Below, one piece after another: positions 1 through 6,869 of a DNA stretch of 14,031 bases. The stretch is from NCBI GenBank assembly GCA_946478845.1, contig CAMLDI010000062.1, forward strand, positions 1 to 14,031. Reading direction: 5' to 3'. How positions within the stretch are numbered: the first letter of the stretch is position 1; each line of letters starts with the position of its first letter. A model generated the notes under the pieces. That model ran no database searches and was not told where the DNA came from. It worked only from the letters and a program-made list of their open reading frames with translations. A program made the translations under genes and the position numbers. This DNA comes from an uncultured Paenibacillaceae bacterium. GTDB lineage: Bacteria; Bacillota; Bacilli; Aneurinibacillales; Aneurinibacillaceae.

Positions 1-82
1 AATGGGGAATTAACTTTGGAATCAGCCCATCATATTCAAATGCTTCTTTTTCAAAATGATTGCTTACCCTATTCATCTGCAT
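1..82 (-). CDS. N-terminal fragment of a class I SAM-dependent methyltransferase (partial)
   Basis: The minus strand opens at an ATG (82-80) preceded by the purine-rich stretch AGGGGTGG, and stays open to the window edge. It gives about 27 residues beginning MQMNRVSNHFEKEAFEYDGL and continuing IPKLIPH. The pattern F-E-x-E-A-x-E-Y-D-x-x-I-P-K-L-I-P is typical of the first helix of small stand-alone class I methyltransferases, just before the SAM-binding motif, which lies outside the window. A second ATG at 76 is an alternative start. The gene is on the same strand as the importer operon but is separated from it by a strong terminator (151-189), so it is probably transcribed separately. Its substrate cannot be told from this fragment. 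Confidence 0.55.
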   Translation of the reverse strand, partial: MQMNRVSNHFEKEAFEYDGLIPKLIPH

Positions 83-150
83 ACAACCACCCCTAACCCT
101 TTAATTTCCACTTATAGAAATGATATATAAATCTAGTGTGAAAAGCTAGT

Positions 151-189
151 TATAAATAAAAAATCGATCTGAAATTAATCAGACCGATT
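151..189 (-). terminator. Intrinsic terminator of the importer/methyltransferase operon
   Basis: Read on the minus strand, an 11-bp stem (arms 179-189 and 162-172, one G-U pair in RNA) closes a 6-base loop and runs straight into a U-rich tail. The stem overlaps the stop codon of the methyltransferase gene. It marks the end of the operon that begins at 3934. Confidence 0.85.
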
Positions 190-1042
190 CAACACTCCAA
201 ACCATTGAACAAGTTCTCATTTCTGTACTTCTCATCACTTTCCCATCAATCGTTTTGTTTTCAATTACCTGGCGAATAATTTCTTTATCCCTTTCCGTAA
301 GGTCCTTGAACATTGAATAAAAGGCTTCCACTTCTTCGATTACATCAACGGAATTCTCCACTTTATAAATAGAATTAGAGGATTCCTCATAGGATGGAAT
401 AATTTCTCTGGAAAAGAGCCAGTTAAACAAATAAAAACTGCCATAATGGCGCTGGGACCAATCTTCTTCCAAAAGCAATGGCCACAGTTCATCCTGGAAA
501 TGGATGCTGTGAGGGCGAGTAAAAGACGCATAATAAATCATTCCCTTACAGGCTTGTTCTAACTTAAGGAAGGCTTCTTTTGACGAAACTGCCGGGGTCA
601 TGGATGCAATCACCACATCAAAGCTTTTTACCCATTCTTTCTCTTCCAGGGATACTTCATTCCAATCCATGCAAAATGTTGTAATTGGCAAAGCTTCTGC
701 TTTTTCCTGCAAAATATCAAGGGAAGCTGGAGTGACATCCAATGCAGTCACTTCTAACCCCATTCTGGCTAAGGGAATGGCCAGGGTTCCCCCACCTGCC
801 CCCACATCTAACACTTTCATCCCTTTTGCGAGAGGCATTTTTCGCTGCATACATGAGATGGCACGTTCTGCCCGTTGCCGTAATTGTTCTCCCTCATCTT
901 CTTTTTTATTTAACTGGGCCAGGCGGCCCCAGAATTTCTTCCCTGATTCCGGTGTGGGATTATTCCTGCTTTTTTCCTGGCGATAACGGCCCCATTCTTC
1001 TAACCAAAATTGCGGATCCATTAAGAATTGATAAGTCATCAT
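179..1042 (-). CDS. Class I SAM-dependent methyltransferase, last gene of the FecBCD-type importer operon
   Basis: This 287-residue protein has a Rossmann-type methyltransferase core. The SAM-binding glycine motif VLDVGAGGGT lies near residues 78-86 and the acidic residue that would contact the ribose near 102 (LEVTALDV). About 75 residues rich in Trp and charged residues come before the core (FWLEEW, FWGRLAQ), and a helical tail follows it. The open frame extends upstream to a TTG at 1078, but the ATG at 1042 (or 1039) is better: GGAGAG sits about 8 bases upstream and the start falls 5 bases past the ATPase stop. It is the fourth gene of a tightly packed operon, so it may modify the imported ligand, a chelator or a partner protein. 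That role is inferred from position only. The methyltransferase fold is secure; the substrate is unknown. Confidence 0.8.
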   Translation of the reverse strand: MMTYQFLMDPQFWLEEWGRYRQEKSRNNPTPESGKKFWGRLAQLNKKEDEGEQLRQRAERAISCMQRKMPLAKGMKVLDVGAGGGTLAIPLARMGLEVTALDVTPASLDILQEKAEALPITTFCMDWNEVSLEEKEWVKSFDVVIASMTPAVSSKEAFLKLEQACKGMIYYASFTRPHSIHFQDELWPLLLEEDWSQRHYGSFYLFNWLFSREIIPSYEESSNSIYKVENSVDVIEEVEAFYSMFKDLTERDKEIIRQVIENKTIDGKVMRSTEMRTCSMVWSVESV

Positions 1043-1047
1043 GTATT

Positions 1048-1842
1048 TCACTCTCCATTCCGTAATAAAGGGACACAAACTTTTACACTTTCTTCTTTGG
1101 TAGGGAGGTTTACTGACACCACTTGAATGTTTGCATTATACAATTCGCTTAATCGTTCACTGGAAACCACCTGTTCAGGTGAACCCAGGGCAAGGAGTTT
1201 CCCCCCTTTTAGTAACCCTACTTTTGTCCCGGCCAGAAAAACATGATGGGGAAAATGGGTGGTCATTACAATAGAATACCCCTGCTGGGCCAACTGGCGG
1301 ATGACTTCTAATATGCGATTTTGATTGCCATAATCCAGACTGGCTGTCGGCTCATCCATAACTAATACCTTTGTCTGCTGGGTTAGGGCCCGGGCAATCA
1401 AAACCAATTGTTGTTCCCCTCCACTTAATTGGGAATATAAACGATAGGATAGATGAGAGATCTCCAAACGCTCCAGGGCTTCCCGGGCCATCCTATAATC
1501 TTCTTGTCCCGGAGAAGAAAAAGAGGAGAGAAAAGGGGTTCTGCCCATCACCACTAAATCCAGAACTTTATAAGAAAAAACAAGACTGGCAGCCTGGGGA
1601 ACATAGGCCATTTTTTTCGCTAATTCTTTGACATCCTGTTCTATTACTTCACACCCATCTACCTGGACCCTTCCATTCTCAGGAGAATAAATGCCAAGGA
1701 TACATTTTAATAAGGTTGTTTTTCCTGTACCATTAGGGCCTAAAAGACAAAACACATCCCCTTTCTCCACAAAAAAAGAAATGGAGTCCAGGATTTGGCG
1801 ATTCCCATAAGCAAAACTTAAATTTTCTACAAGGAGAGACAT
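1048..1842 (-). CDS. ABC transporter ATPase, FecE/FepC (iron-complex/cobalamin importer) type
   Basis: This 264-residue protein is the cytoplasmic nucleotide-binding subunit that powers import through the neighbouring permease. All ABC motifs are present in order: Walker A GPNGTGKTT (35-43), Q-loop near Q83, signature LSGGEQQ (139-145), Walker B VLVMDEP (159-165) and switch His in TTHFPHH (near 196). Length and order match the FecE/FepC/BtuD family. The ATG at 1842 has AAAGGGGG about 8 bases upstream and follows the permease stop by 3 bases, implying translational coupling. The substrate may be a ferric siderophore, heme, corrinoid or another metal chelate; the ATPase alone does not say. Confidence 0.93.
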   Translation of the reverse strand: MSLLVENLSFAYGNRQILDSISFFVEKGDVFCLLGPNGTGKTTLLKCILGIYSPENGRVQVDGCEVIEQDVKELAKKMAYVPQAASLVFSYKVLDLVVMGRTPFLSSFSSPGQEDYRMAREALERLEISHLSYRLYSQLSGGEQQLVLIARALTQQTKVLVMDEPTASLDYGNQNRILEVIRQLAQQGYSIVMTTHFPHHVFLAGTKVGLLKGGKLLALGSPEQVVSSERLSELYNANIQVVSVNLPTKEESVKVCVPLLRNGE

Positions 1843-1845
1843 CCG

Positions 1846-2865
1846 TTAAACCCCCTTTGCTTTTCTCAATAAAAGAATAAAAAAGGGTGCCCCAATAATG
1901 GCCGTTAAAATCCCCAGGGGAATTTCTACAGCTAAAAGTAGACGGGCTAAATTATCCATCACTAAAAGAAACCCACCGCCAAGGAGCATGGATACAGGCA
2001 ACAACTTCCGAAAATTAGAGCCCGTAAGAAAGCGGGCCATATGGGGAATTAACAGCCCTACCCATCCAATCACCCCACTCACACTTACGACGGTTGCCGT
2101 CATCAATGTGGCAATGACAATGACACTCATGCGGATTCGATTGGTTTTAATGCCCAGGAGACGGGCCTCCTCTTCGCTAACAGATAACACGTTGATTTGC
2201 CATCCTAACAGATATAGGAGAATAGAGCCCACGAAAACAGGGACTATGGTAAAAAAAAGGGATGTAGCATCCATTCCTGACAGGCTTCCCATTAACCAAA
2301 AGGTGATGGCGGGCAGAGAATCATTCGGATCTGCCACATATTTCACAATAGAAAGGAAGGCCTGGAATAGGGCCGTAACCACCATTCCCCCTAATACAAG
2401 GATAATGACAGGTTTTTCTGATTGGATCCTGCTAATCCCTAAGGCCATAAAAACCGCCAACAGGCCAAAGATAAAAGCCATGCCCTGTACAACAGACCAC
2501 TGGTAATGAAGAAGCAATCCTAAAGCTGCCCCAAAACTGGCTCCAGCGGATACCCCTAATACACTGGGAGAAACCAGGGGATTGCGAAAAATGATTTGAT
2601 AAGCAGCCCCTGCAGCAGATAAAGCTGCCCCTACCAGAATGGCCCCCAGCACACGGGGAAAGCGTACTTGAAAAAGAATTAATTCCATTTCTTCAGGCCA
2701 GGTCGGCTGAATAGGAAACACCTTCGATAACAGGATTTTCAACACCATATCTGGTGGAATCGGGTACCTTCCTACCAGAAAGGAGAATAAAAAAAGAAAA
2801 AAAAGAAGGAAAAGGAGCAAAAGCCCCTTAACCTGGGGGGAGCGAAAAATTTTACTACTGCCCAT
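1846..2865 (-). CDS. FecCD-family ABC transporter permease
   Basis: This 339-residue, very hydrophobic protein is the membrane channel of the importer and probably acts as a homodimer. It carries FecCD/BtuC hallmarks: an early RFPRVLGAILVGAALSAAG stretch followed by NPLVSPSVLGVSAGASFGAA, and near the C-terminus GVIGWVGLLIPHMARFLTG, the region that couples to the ATPase. Length fits the 320-350 residues and roughly ten membrane spans of the family. The ATG at 2865 lies inside the end of the binding-protein gene (11-base overlap), with AAGGTG about 8 bases upstream. Only one permease gene is present, as in BtuCD-like and many Gram-positive iron importers. Confidence 0.93.
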   Translation of the reverse strand: MGSSKIFRSPQVKGLLLLFLLFFLFLFSFLVGRYPIPPDMVLKILLSKVFPIQPTWPEEMELILFQVRFPRVLGAILVGAALSAAGAAYQIIFRNPLVSPSVLGVSAGASFGAALGLLLHYQWSVVQGMAFIFGLLAVFMALGISRIQSEKPVIILVLGGMVVTALFQAFLSIVKYVADPNDSLPAITFWLMGSLSGMDATSLFFTIVPVFVGSILLYLLGWQINVLSVSEEEARLLGIKTNRIRMSVIVIATLMTATVVSVSGVIGWVGLLIPHMARFLTGSNFRKLLPVSMLLGGGFLLVMDNLARLLLAVEIPLGILTAIIGAPFFILLLRKAKGV

Positions 2866-3934
2866 CCTTTACCACACCTTCAAGAGTGAGCACATCCTTA
2901 TACTCCTGATCCGTTAATTGATGGTGGTAGAAGGTTTCATAGAAAGCTTTGACTTCATCTTTTATATCATCAGAAAACTGTTGGGGATAAAGGATATGGG
3001 AAACCCAGTACATGCCAATAATGCGGCTGACTGCCGGTGGACGGTCAAACCAGTTAAAGGGTGCTCTTGGAATTAGGTGTACTCGCTTATTTTTAACAGC
3101 ATTCAGTTGTTTCCATTTTTCATCTTTAAAGATTTGCTGGTAGAATTCAATTTCCCCCACAATGATGACATCAGGATTCCATTTCAACACTTGTTCAAAA
3201 GAAACTTCCGTTCTGCCATAGCCTTGCAATAGTTTCACATCTGCTACGTTGGTTGCTCCAGCCAGATCAATTAACTCGGCGTGTTGGGAACCAGATGGGT
3301 CTGTTTGCAATCCCTTAGGCCCTTCTGCATAGTACACTTTCACTTTCTCAGGGATACTTTTTACCTTCTGAAAATCAGCCATGGCTTTTTCATAGATATC
3401 TGCCATTTTCTTTGCCTGTTTCTCTTCCCCAAGAACTTTTCCTAAAAAGGAAAAAATCTTGCTGTAATCACTTATTTTATCGTCTACACAAACCACGGGT
3501 ATATTTAAGTCTTTTTGCAACTTGTCGGCAAGGTTATTATTGTTGCTATGCCCCGCAAGAATTACATCAGGTTTAGCCTTTAAAATCTCTTCGATATTTC
3601 CCGTGTTCCCCTGTCCATACCATCCTCCCAATACAGGGAGATTTTTATATTTTTCAGGCATCATTTTGCTTTCAAGGTCGGATAATTTGTAATTCCAACC
3701 TGCCAGCTTGTCCGGTGCCATAGTATAAAGGAGAATAGTTTCCACAGGGGATGCACCATACACCTTTGTAACTTTTGCAGGAATCGTCACCTTACGCCCT
3801 GCCATATCGGTGATTGTTACTTTTTCATCCTGAGCTGGAGCATTGGTTTCTTCTGTCTTGCCACACCCTATTAACATGAAAATGAATACTAAAAAGACAG
3901 CAATAATCATGATGTTTCCTTTTGTGATTTTCAT
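2855..3934 (-). CDS. FecB/BtuF-type substrate-binding lipoprotein of the importer
   Basis: This is the extracellular ligand-binding subunit, about 359 residues. It starts with a lipoprotein signal: a charged N-terminus, a hydrophobic stretch (residues 8-22) and the lipobox LIGC with lipidated Cys24. The mature part is a class III periplasmic-binding-protein fold: the entry motif VTITDMAGRKVTIPAKVTKV, the conserved IEEILKAKPDVILAG near the hinge, then VSFEQVLKWNPDVIIVG in the second lobe. A GSQHAELIDLAGATNV segment and PRAPFNWFDRPPAVSRIIG near the end resemble a FecB-like subgroup from anaerobes and Bacilli. The frame extends to TTG 3943, but ATG 3934 has AAGGGG 9 bases upstream and is preferred. 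It is the first gene of the operon, under the phased TTATA array. The ligand is not determined. Confidence 0.9.
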   Translation of the reverse strand: MKITKGNIMIIAVFLVFIFMLIGCGKTEETNAPAQDEKVTITDMAGRKVTIPAKVTKVYGASPVETILLYTMAPDKLAGWNYKLSDLESKMMPEKYKNLPVLGGWYGQGNTGNIEEILKAKPDVILAGHSNNNNLADKLQKDLNIPVVCVDDKISDYSKIFSFLGKVLGEEKQAKKMADIYEKAMADFQKVKSIPEKVKVYYAEGPKGLQTDPSGSQHAELIDLAGATNVADVKLLQGYGRTEVSFEQVLKWNPDVIIVGEIEFYQQIFKDEKWKQLNAVKNKRVHLIPRAPFNWFDRPPAVSRIIGMYWVSHILYPQQFSDDIKDEVKAFYETFYHHQLTDQEYKDVLTLEGVVKDGQ

Positions 3935-3950
3935 GCAGCACAACCCCTTA

Positions 3951-4016
3951 TATTTGTTATATCGAATTATAACTAATTATATCTATTTATAATTAATTAT
4001 AATTAGTTATATCTAT
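3951..4016. promoter_or_regulatory. Helically phased TTATA array and palindromes; probable promoter/operator of the importer operon
   Basis: TTATA occurs at 3957, 3967, 3977, 3987, 3997 and 4007, exactly every 10 bases, so six successive decamers end in TTAT. Within it are a perfect 16-bp palindrome at 3987-4002, the inverted repeat GTTATA-N6-TATAAC at 3956-3973, ATTATA-N6-TATAAT at 3976-3993, and inverted 14-mers at 3968-3981 and 3998-4011. Several TATAAT -10 matches to the minus strand lie inside. The array starts 17 bases before the binding-protein start codon, as expected for an operator over the promoter. The AATTAT hexamers resemble the NATWAT units of Fur boxes, but the 10-base spacing is not the standard Fur arrangement. 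The regulator is unknown. Confidence 0.6.
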
Positions 4017-4042
4017 ATTAAATAACAAAAGGAAGAAATCAA

Positions 4043-4065
4043 TATTATTCGTTAGATTTTCTAAC
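4043..4065 (+). promoter_or_regulatory. Possible -10 element and adjacent inverted repeat before the TauE/SafE gene
   Basis: TATTAT (4043-4048) is a one-mismatch -10 box on the plus strand. It is followed directly by GTTAGATTTTCTAAC (4051-4065), a perfect 6-bp inverted repeat around three T residues. A repeat at the expected transcription start is a classic repressor position. No good -35 box is visible at standard spacing, so this is tentative. Confidence 0.35.
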
Positions 4066-4144
4066 AAGGAATATGAAATATTTGGCGATACAACGCAAAA
4101 TAAATGAATATTATCACGTTATTTTTAAGGGAGAGAAGCTTCCT

Positions 4145-4951
4145 ATGAAGATTAATAAATCAGCCTTTATGGCTTTCTTAACTGGTACACCTATTGGCAC
4201 CTTAGGTGGGTTAATTGGTTTAGGGGGAGCTGAGTTCCGTCTGCCTTTTCTAGTAGGATTATTCAACTATTCTGCCCGTCAGGCAGTGGTGATTAATTTA
4301 GCCATCAGTTTCATTACCCTGTTATCTTCCTTAATTTTTCGGCTTCCTGATGCCAACCTATATGAGATAAAGTCTCTATTATTTATCATCGGAGCATTTA
4401 TTATTGGAGGGATGACCGGGGCGTATACCGGGGCAAATTATTTAAAGAATATTTCGGAAGTGTTATTAGAAAAGATTATCTTCATCCTCCTCTTATTCAT
4501 CGGGCTTTTGCTTATTGGAGAGGCCGTTTATCCCGTTGTCCCACATCTTGCATCTATGGCCACACCCATCCTGATTTTAGTAGCCCTCTTATTTGGTATT
4601 GGGATTGGCATAGTGAGCAGTTTGCTAGGGGTAGCCGGGGGAGAATTAATCATCCCTACTCTCATTCTGATTTTTGGTGTGGATGTGAAAACCGCAGGTA
4701 TAGCCAGTCTTATGATCAGTTTGCCTACAGTGTCCATAGGGTTGTTAAAACATGGAATCAATGGTTCTTTTCCGAAAGGCAAGGATGTTACCAGCCTCAT
4801 TATTCCAATGGGGATTGGATCTATCATAGGAGCGTTTATTGGAGGCCTTCTCATTCACTATTTTCAACCAGGCTTACTTAAAATAATTTTGGGGATTATT
4901 TTAATCATTTCTGCAGTGAAGATGTTTATTAAAACTTTAAAAAATTCTTAA
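4145..4951 (+). CDS. TauE/SafE-family membrane permease (putative anion/sulfite exporter)
   Basis: This 268-residue integral membrane protein has the internal duplication of the TauE/SafE (COG0730) family: GGLIGLGGAEFRLP (residues 21-34) and SSLLGVAGGELIIP (158-171) are the two matching half-motifs, and around eight hydrophobic spans are visible. Members move sulfite, sulfoacetate or other organosulfur anions; the substrate here is unknown. An in-frame ATG at 4073 would add 24 residues (MKYLAIQRKINEYYHVIFKG...), which are polar and unlike the family. The ATG at 4145 has AGGGAGAG 9 bases upstream and starts close to the first half-motif, so it is preferred. It is divergent from the importer operon across the phased array and could share its regulation. 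Confidence 0.85.
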   Translation: MKINKSAFMAFLTGTPIGTLGGLIGLGGAEFRLPFLVGLFNYSARQAVVINLAISFITLLSSLIFRLPDANLYEIKSLLFIIGAFIIGGMTGAYTGANYLKNISEVLLEKIIFILLLFIGLLLIGEAVYPVVPHLASMATPILILVALLFGIGIGIVSSLLGVAGGELIIPTLILIFGVDVKTAGIASLMISLPTVSIGLLKHGINGSFPKGKDVTSLIIPMGIGSIIGAFIGGLLIHYFQPGLLKIILGIILIISAVKMFIKTLKNS

Positions 4952-4968
4952 CCAAATCCCTATAATGT

Positions 4969-4996
4969 TTGAGTAGTCATACAACAATTGTATGAT
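4969..4996 (+). promoter_or_regulatory. Probable promoter of the glycosyltransferase gene with overlapping inverted repeat
   Basis: TTGAGT (4969-4974) and TATGAT (4991-4996) form a sigma-A-like pair with a 16-base spacer. The inverted repeat TCATACAACAATTGTATGA (4977-4995; 8-bp arms, 3-base centre) fills the spacer and overlaps the -10 box, as an operator would. The predicted start site leaves a leader of about 65 bases. The repressor is not identified. Confidence 0.45.
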
Positions 4997-5067
4997 ATAA
5001 AAATTATAAATGTGGATTCTATACCATTTACCAATAAAATCGAAATGGTCAAAGGAGAGTAGAATCA

Positions 5068-6198
5068 ATGGGGCATAATAAGAGACAAAAACTTCTTATT
5101 TTACATAGCAGATTCGGAGATGGGCATCTGCAAGCAGCCCGGGCAATCCAGGAAGCAACCCAATTACAACAAACCCATTTAGAACCATTGGTCATTGATT
5201 TTATGAATATTCATCCGTTCATTTATCCAGTAAGCCGTTATGTTTTCATTAATGGTGTCAAAAAATTCCCTTCTGCATACGGCTACCTCTTTCGTAAAAC
5301 CCGTGAAATCAATTCATCAAAATATTTGAAAACCTTTCATTTTCTAAGCATGCGTAGAATGATGAAATTATTAAATGATACTCAACCCTCTATTGTCGTC
5401 AGTACATTTCCCCTTGCTGCTGCAACCATGTCCATGCTAAAAGCCTATGGTTTAACGCAAGTGCCTGCAATAACTGTGATTACAGATCATACTGATCACA
5501 GTATTTGGATTCATTCTCACACGGATCAATATATTGTAGGCTCCTATTCAGTTCGCCAATCTCTGCTAAACATGGGAATTCCAATTTCAAAGATTTCTGT
5601 GACTGGTATTCCCGTTCATCCCAAGTTTAGCAAAACTTATTCTCGTGAAGCCTTAAGGGAGAAGCATGGCCTGGATCAAACATTGCCAACGATTCTTGTC
5701 GCTGGTGGAGGATATGGCCTGATGAGAAAGGGGTTATCTCCTGTACTTAATAACCTGTCACAGAAAATACAACTGATTTTTGTTTGTGGACATAATGAAA
5801 AATTAAGAAAACAGCTGACAGAGAAGTTCAAAAGTGCAAAACATCCTACTCTTGTTACAGGTTATATTGACTATATGCATGAGTTAATGGCCCTCTCTGA
5901 TTTATTGGTCACCAAACCAGGAGGATTAACGACAGCAGAGGCCATGGCTCTCGAGCTGCCGATGTTATTCATGAAACCTTCCCCTGGACAGGAACAAGAT
6001 AATGCCCGTTTGTTAATAAATGCCGGAGTTGCCATTCAGGCAAATGATAATTCTGAACTAATATTCAATCTGGAAAAGTTATTAAAAAACCCGGGGTTAA
6101 TAAAAAACATGAGGGAAAAAGCAAAACTATTTCATGCAAAGCGAGCTGCCTTTGATGCATTAGATATAGTAAATAACTGCCTTGAAAATTTTGGCTAA
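5068..6198 (+). CDS. MGDG-synthase/UgtP-like glycosyltransferase (GT28 superfamily)
   Basis: This 376-residue enzyme is a GT-B fold glycosyltransferase of the monogalactosyldiacylglycerol synthase / diacylglycerol glucosyltransferase group. Relatives transfer a sugar from a UDP-sugar to diacylglycerol at the inner membrane face, making glycolipids and lipoteichoic acid anchors. The N-terminal domain starts with LLILHSRFGDGHLQAARAI (9-27), where the G-D-G-H motif is the family mark. The C-terminal nucleotide-sugar domain has the glycine loop VAGGGYGLMRKG, KPGGLTTAEAMALELP (about 283-298) and PGQEQDNA (about 306-313), which matches UgtP/MGD1 more closely than MurG. There is no signal peptide. 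ATG 5068 has AAAGGAGAG 8 bases upstream. Acceptor and sugar are inferred from the family; it could act on another lipid. Confidence 0.85.
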   Translation: MGHNKRQKLLILHSRFGDGHLQAARAIQEATQLQQTHLEPLVIDFMNIHPFIYPVSRYVFINGVKKFPSAYGYLFRKTREINSSKYLKTFHFLSMRRMMKLLNDTQPSIVVSTFPLAAATMSMLKAYGLTQVPAITVITDHTDHSIWIHSHTDQYIVGSYSVRQSLLNMGIPISKISVTGIPVHPKFSKTYSREALREKHGLDQTLPTILVAGGGYGLMRKGLSPVLNNLSQKIQLIFVCGHNEKLRKQLTEKFKSAKHPTLVTGYIDYMHELMALSDLLVTKPGGLTTAEAMALELPMLFMKPSPGQEQDNARLLINAGVAIQANDNSELIFNLEKLLKNPGLIKNMREKAKLFHAKRAAFDALDIVNNCLENFG

Positions 6199-6229
6199 TA
6201 ATATCAACTAACATGCTGCAGAAAGGCAA

Positions 6230-6258
6230 CAAAAAACCGGTCCAATAGGGCGGACCGG
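6230..6258 (-). terminator. Intrinsic terminator downstream of the globin gene
   Basis: On the minus strand the GC-rich stem CCGGTCC/GGACCGG (6252-6258 with 6237-6243, 8-base loop) is followed at once by six U residues. It lies about 55 bases past the globin stop. In the plus direction the stem has no adjacent U-run, so it is only a weak stop for the glycosyltransferase transcript. Confidence 0.8.
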
Positions 6259-6312
6259 CCATAAAGTAGTTTTAGTTATACTTGAGATGGAATATGCAAA
6301 ATAGGGATTCCC

Positions 6313-6708
6313 CTACTTAACAATAATATAATCCTTCAAATCCACCAATTTTTTGCCTAAGGCATCAATGGCATCAGAAGGAATGTTTGCTTCATACAAA
6401 CTTAACACCAGCAGATCCATGAAACGATCAAATTGGGGTTCATTAATGCTTAAGTCTTTATGGGACTTTTCCATTACTTTCTGGCTATGGTTCCCATGGT
6501 CGCACTTGCATGTACACGATGAAGGCCCCCCGGCAATCCGTGCAATAAAGTTCAATTGTTGTTGCAGATGTTTTTCCATGTCACGTTCCAGGAAAAAAGG
6601 TTTCATCTCTTCATCTTTCATGAGATGCCCATGGAAGATGTGCAGTGCTTCTTCTAACTTATCCTTTCCCCCTATTTTATCGAATAAGGCCACCTTTTTT
6701 ACTTCCAT
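6313..6708 (-). CDS. Group I truncated hemoglobin with a Cys/His-rich insertion
   Basis: From the preferred start this is a 131-residue globin. The opening VALFDKIGGKDKLEEAL matches the group I truncated globin start (L-[FY]-x-K-[IL]-G-G), MKPFFLERDMEKH matches the C/E-helix region, and IARIAGGP precedes the EF loop. The proximal heme-ligand His is His83 in KSHKDLSI. By eye alignment, the usual distal TyrB10 appears as His26 (IFHGH), and GlnE7 may be Gln51. Between GGP and the proximal-His helix there is an extra SSCTCKCDHGNH (Cys65, Cys67, Cys69, His71, His74), absent from typical members and suited to metal or redox binding. The frame extends to ATG 6741, but ATG 6708 has AAAGGA 8 bases upstream and begins near the domain. 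Relatives bind O2 or NO. It is monocistronic. Confidence 0.82.
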   Translation of the reverse strand: MEVKKVALFDKIGGKDKLEEALHIFHGHLMKDEEMKPFFLERDMEKHLQQQLNFIARIAGGPSSCTCKCDHGNHSQKVMEKSHKDLSINEPQFDRFMDLLVLSLYEANIPSDAIDALGKKLVDLKDYIIVK

Positions 6709-6741
6709 CCTCCCCATCCTTTCATTCAAGGTTATAAACAT

Positions 6742-6770
6742 CTAACATCTCTGCTTCTTGTTAGTTTATA
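6742..6770 (-). promoter_or_regulatory. Possible -10 box and inverted repeat upstream of the globin gene
   Basis: On the minus strand, TATAAA (6770-6765) is a good -10 match. Just downstream is an inverted repeat CTAACA-N11-TGTTAG (6742-6747 with 6759-6764) spanning the expected transcription start. No convincing -35 box is seen. The repeat could be an operator or a leader hairpin. Confidence 0.35.
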
Positions 6771-6815
6771 GTACATCCTTCTTCTTTTCAGTTAAGATGG
6801 AAGATAATTTCACAT

Positions 6816-6850
6816 AAAAAAACCCTGAATCAGTTTGTCCTGACCCAGGG
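6816..6850 (-). terminator. Intrinsic terminator of htpX
   Basis: Minus-strand RNA forms an 11-bp stem (6850-6840 with 6833-6823, two G-U pairs) around a 6-base loop, followed by seven U residues. It begins about 20 bases past the htpX stop. Confidence 0.88.
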
Positions 6851-6869
6851 GTATAGTGATGCAAAAGGT

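Noticed and set aside
1898..2506. 202-residue open frame on the plus strand
   Set aside because: It is antisense to the FecCD permease, rich in Arg, Pro and Thr without domains, and has no ribosome binding site. It is a shadow of a hydrophobic gene.
4073..4144. Upstream ATG start for the TauE/SafE permease
   Set aside because: AAGGA lies only about 3 bases before it and the extra 24 residues are polar; ATG 4145 has a better-spaced AGGGAGAG and fits the family start.
4977..4995. NikR-like site (TCATAC...GTATGA)
   Set aside because: NikR half-sites are oriented GTATGA-N16-TCATAC; here the order is reversed and the spacing is wrong, so only the palindrome itself is reported.
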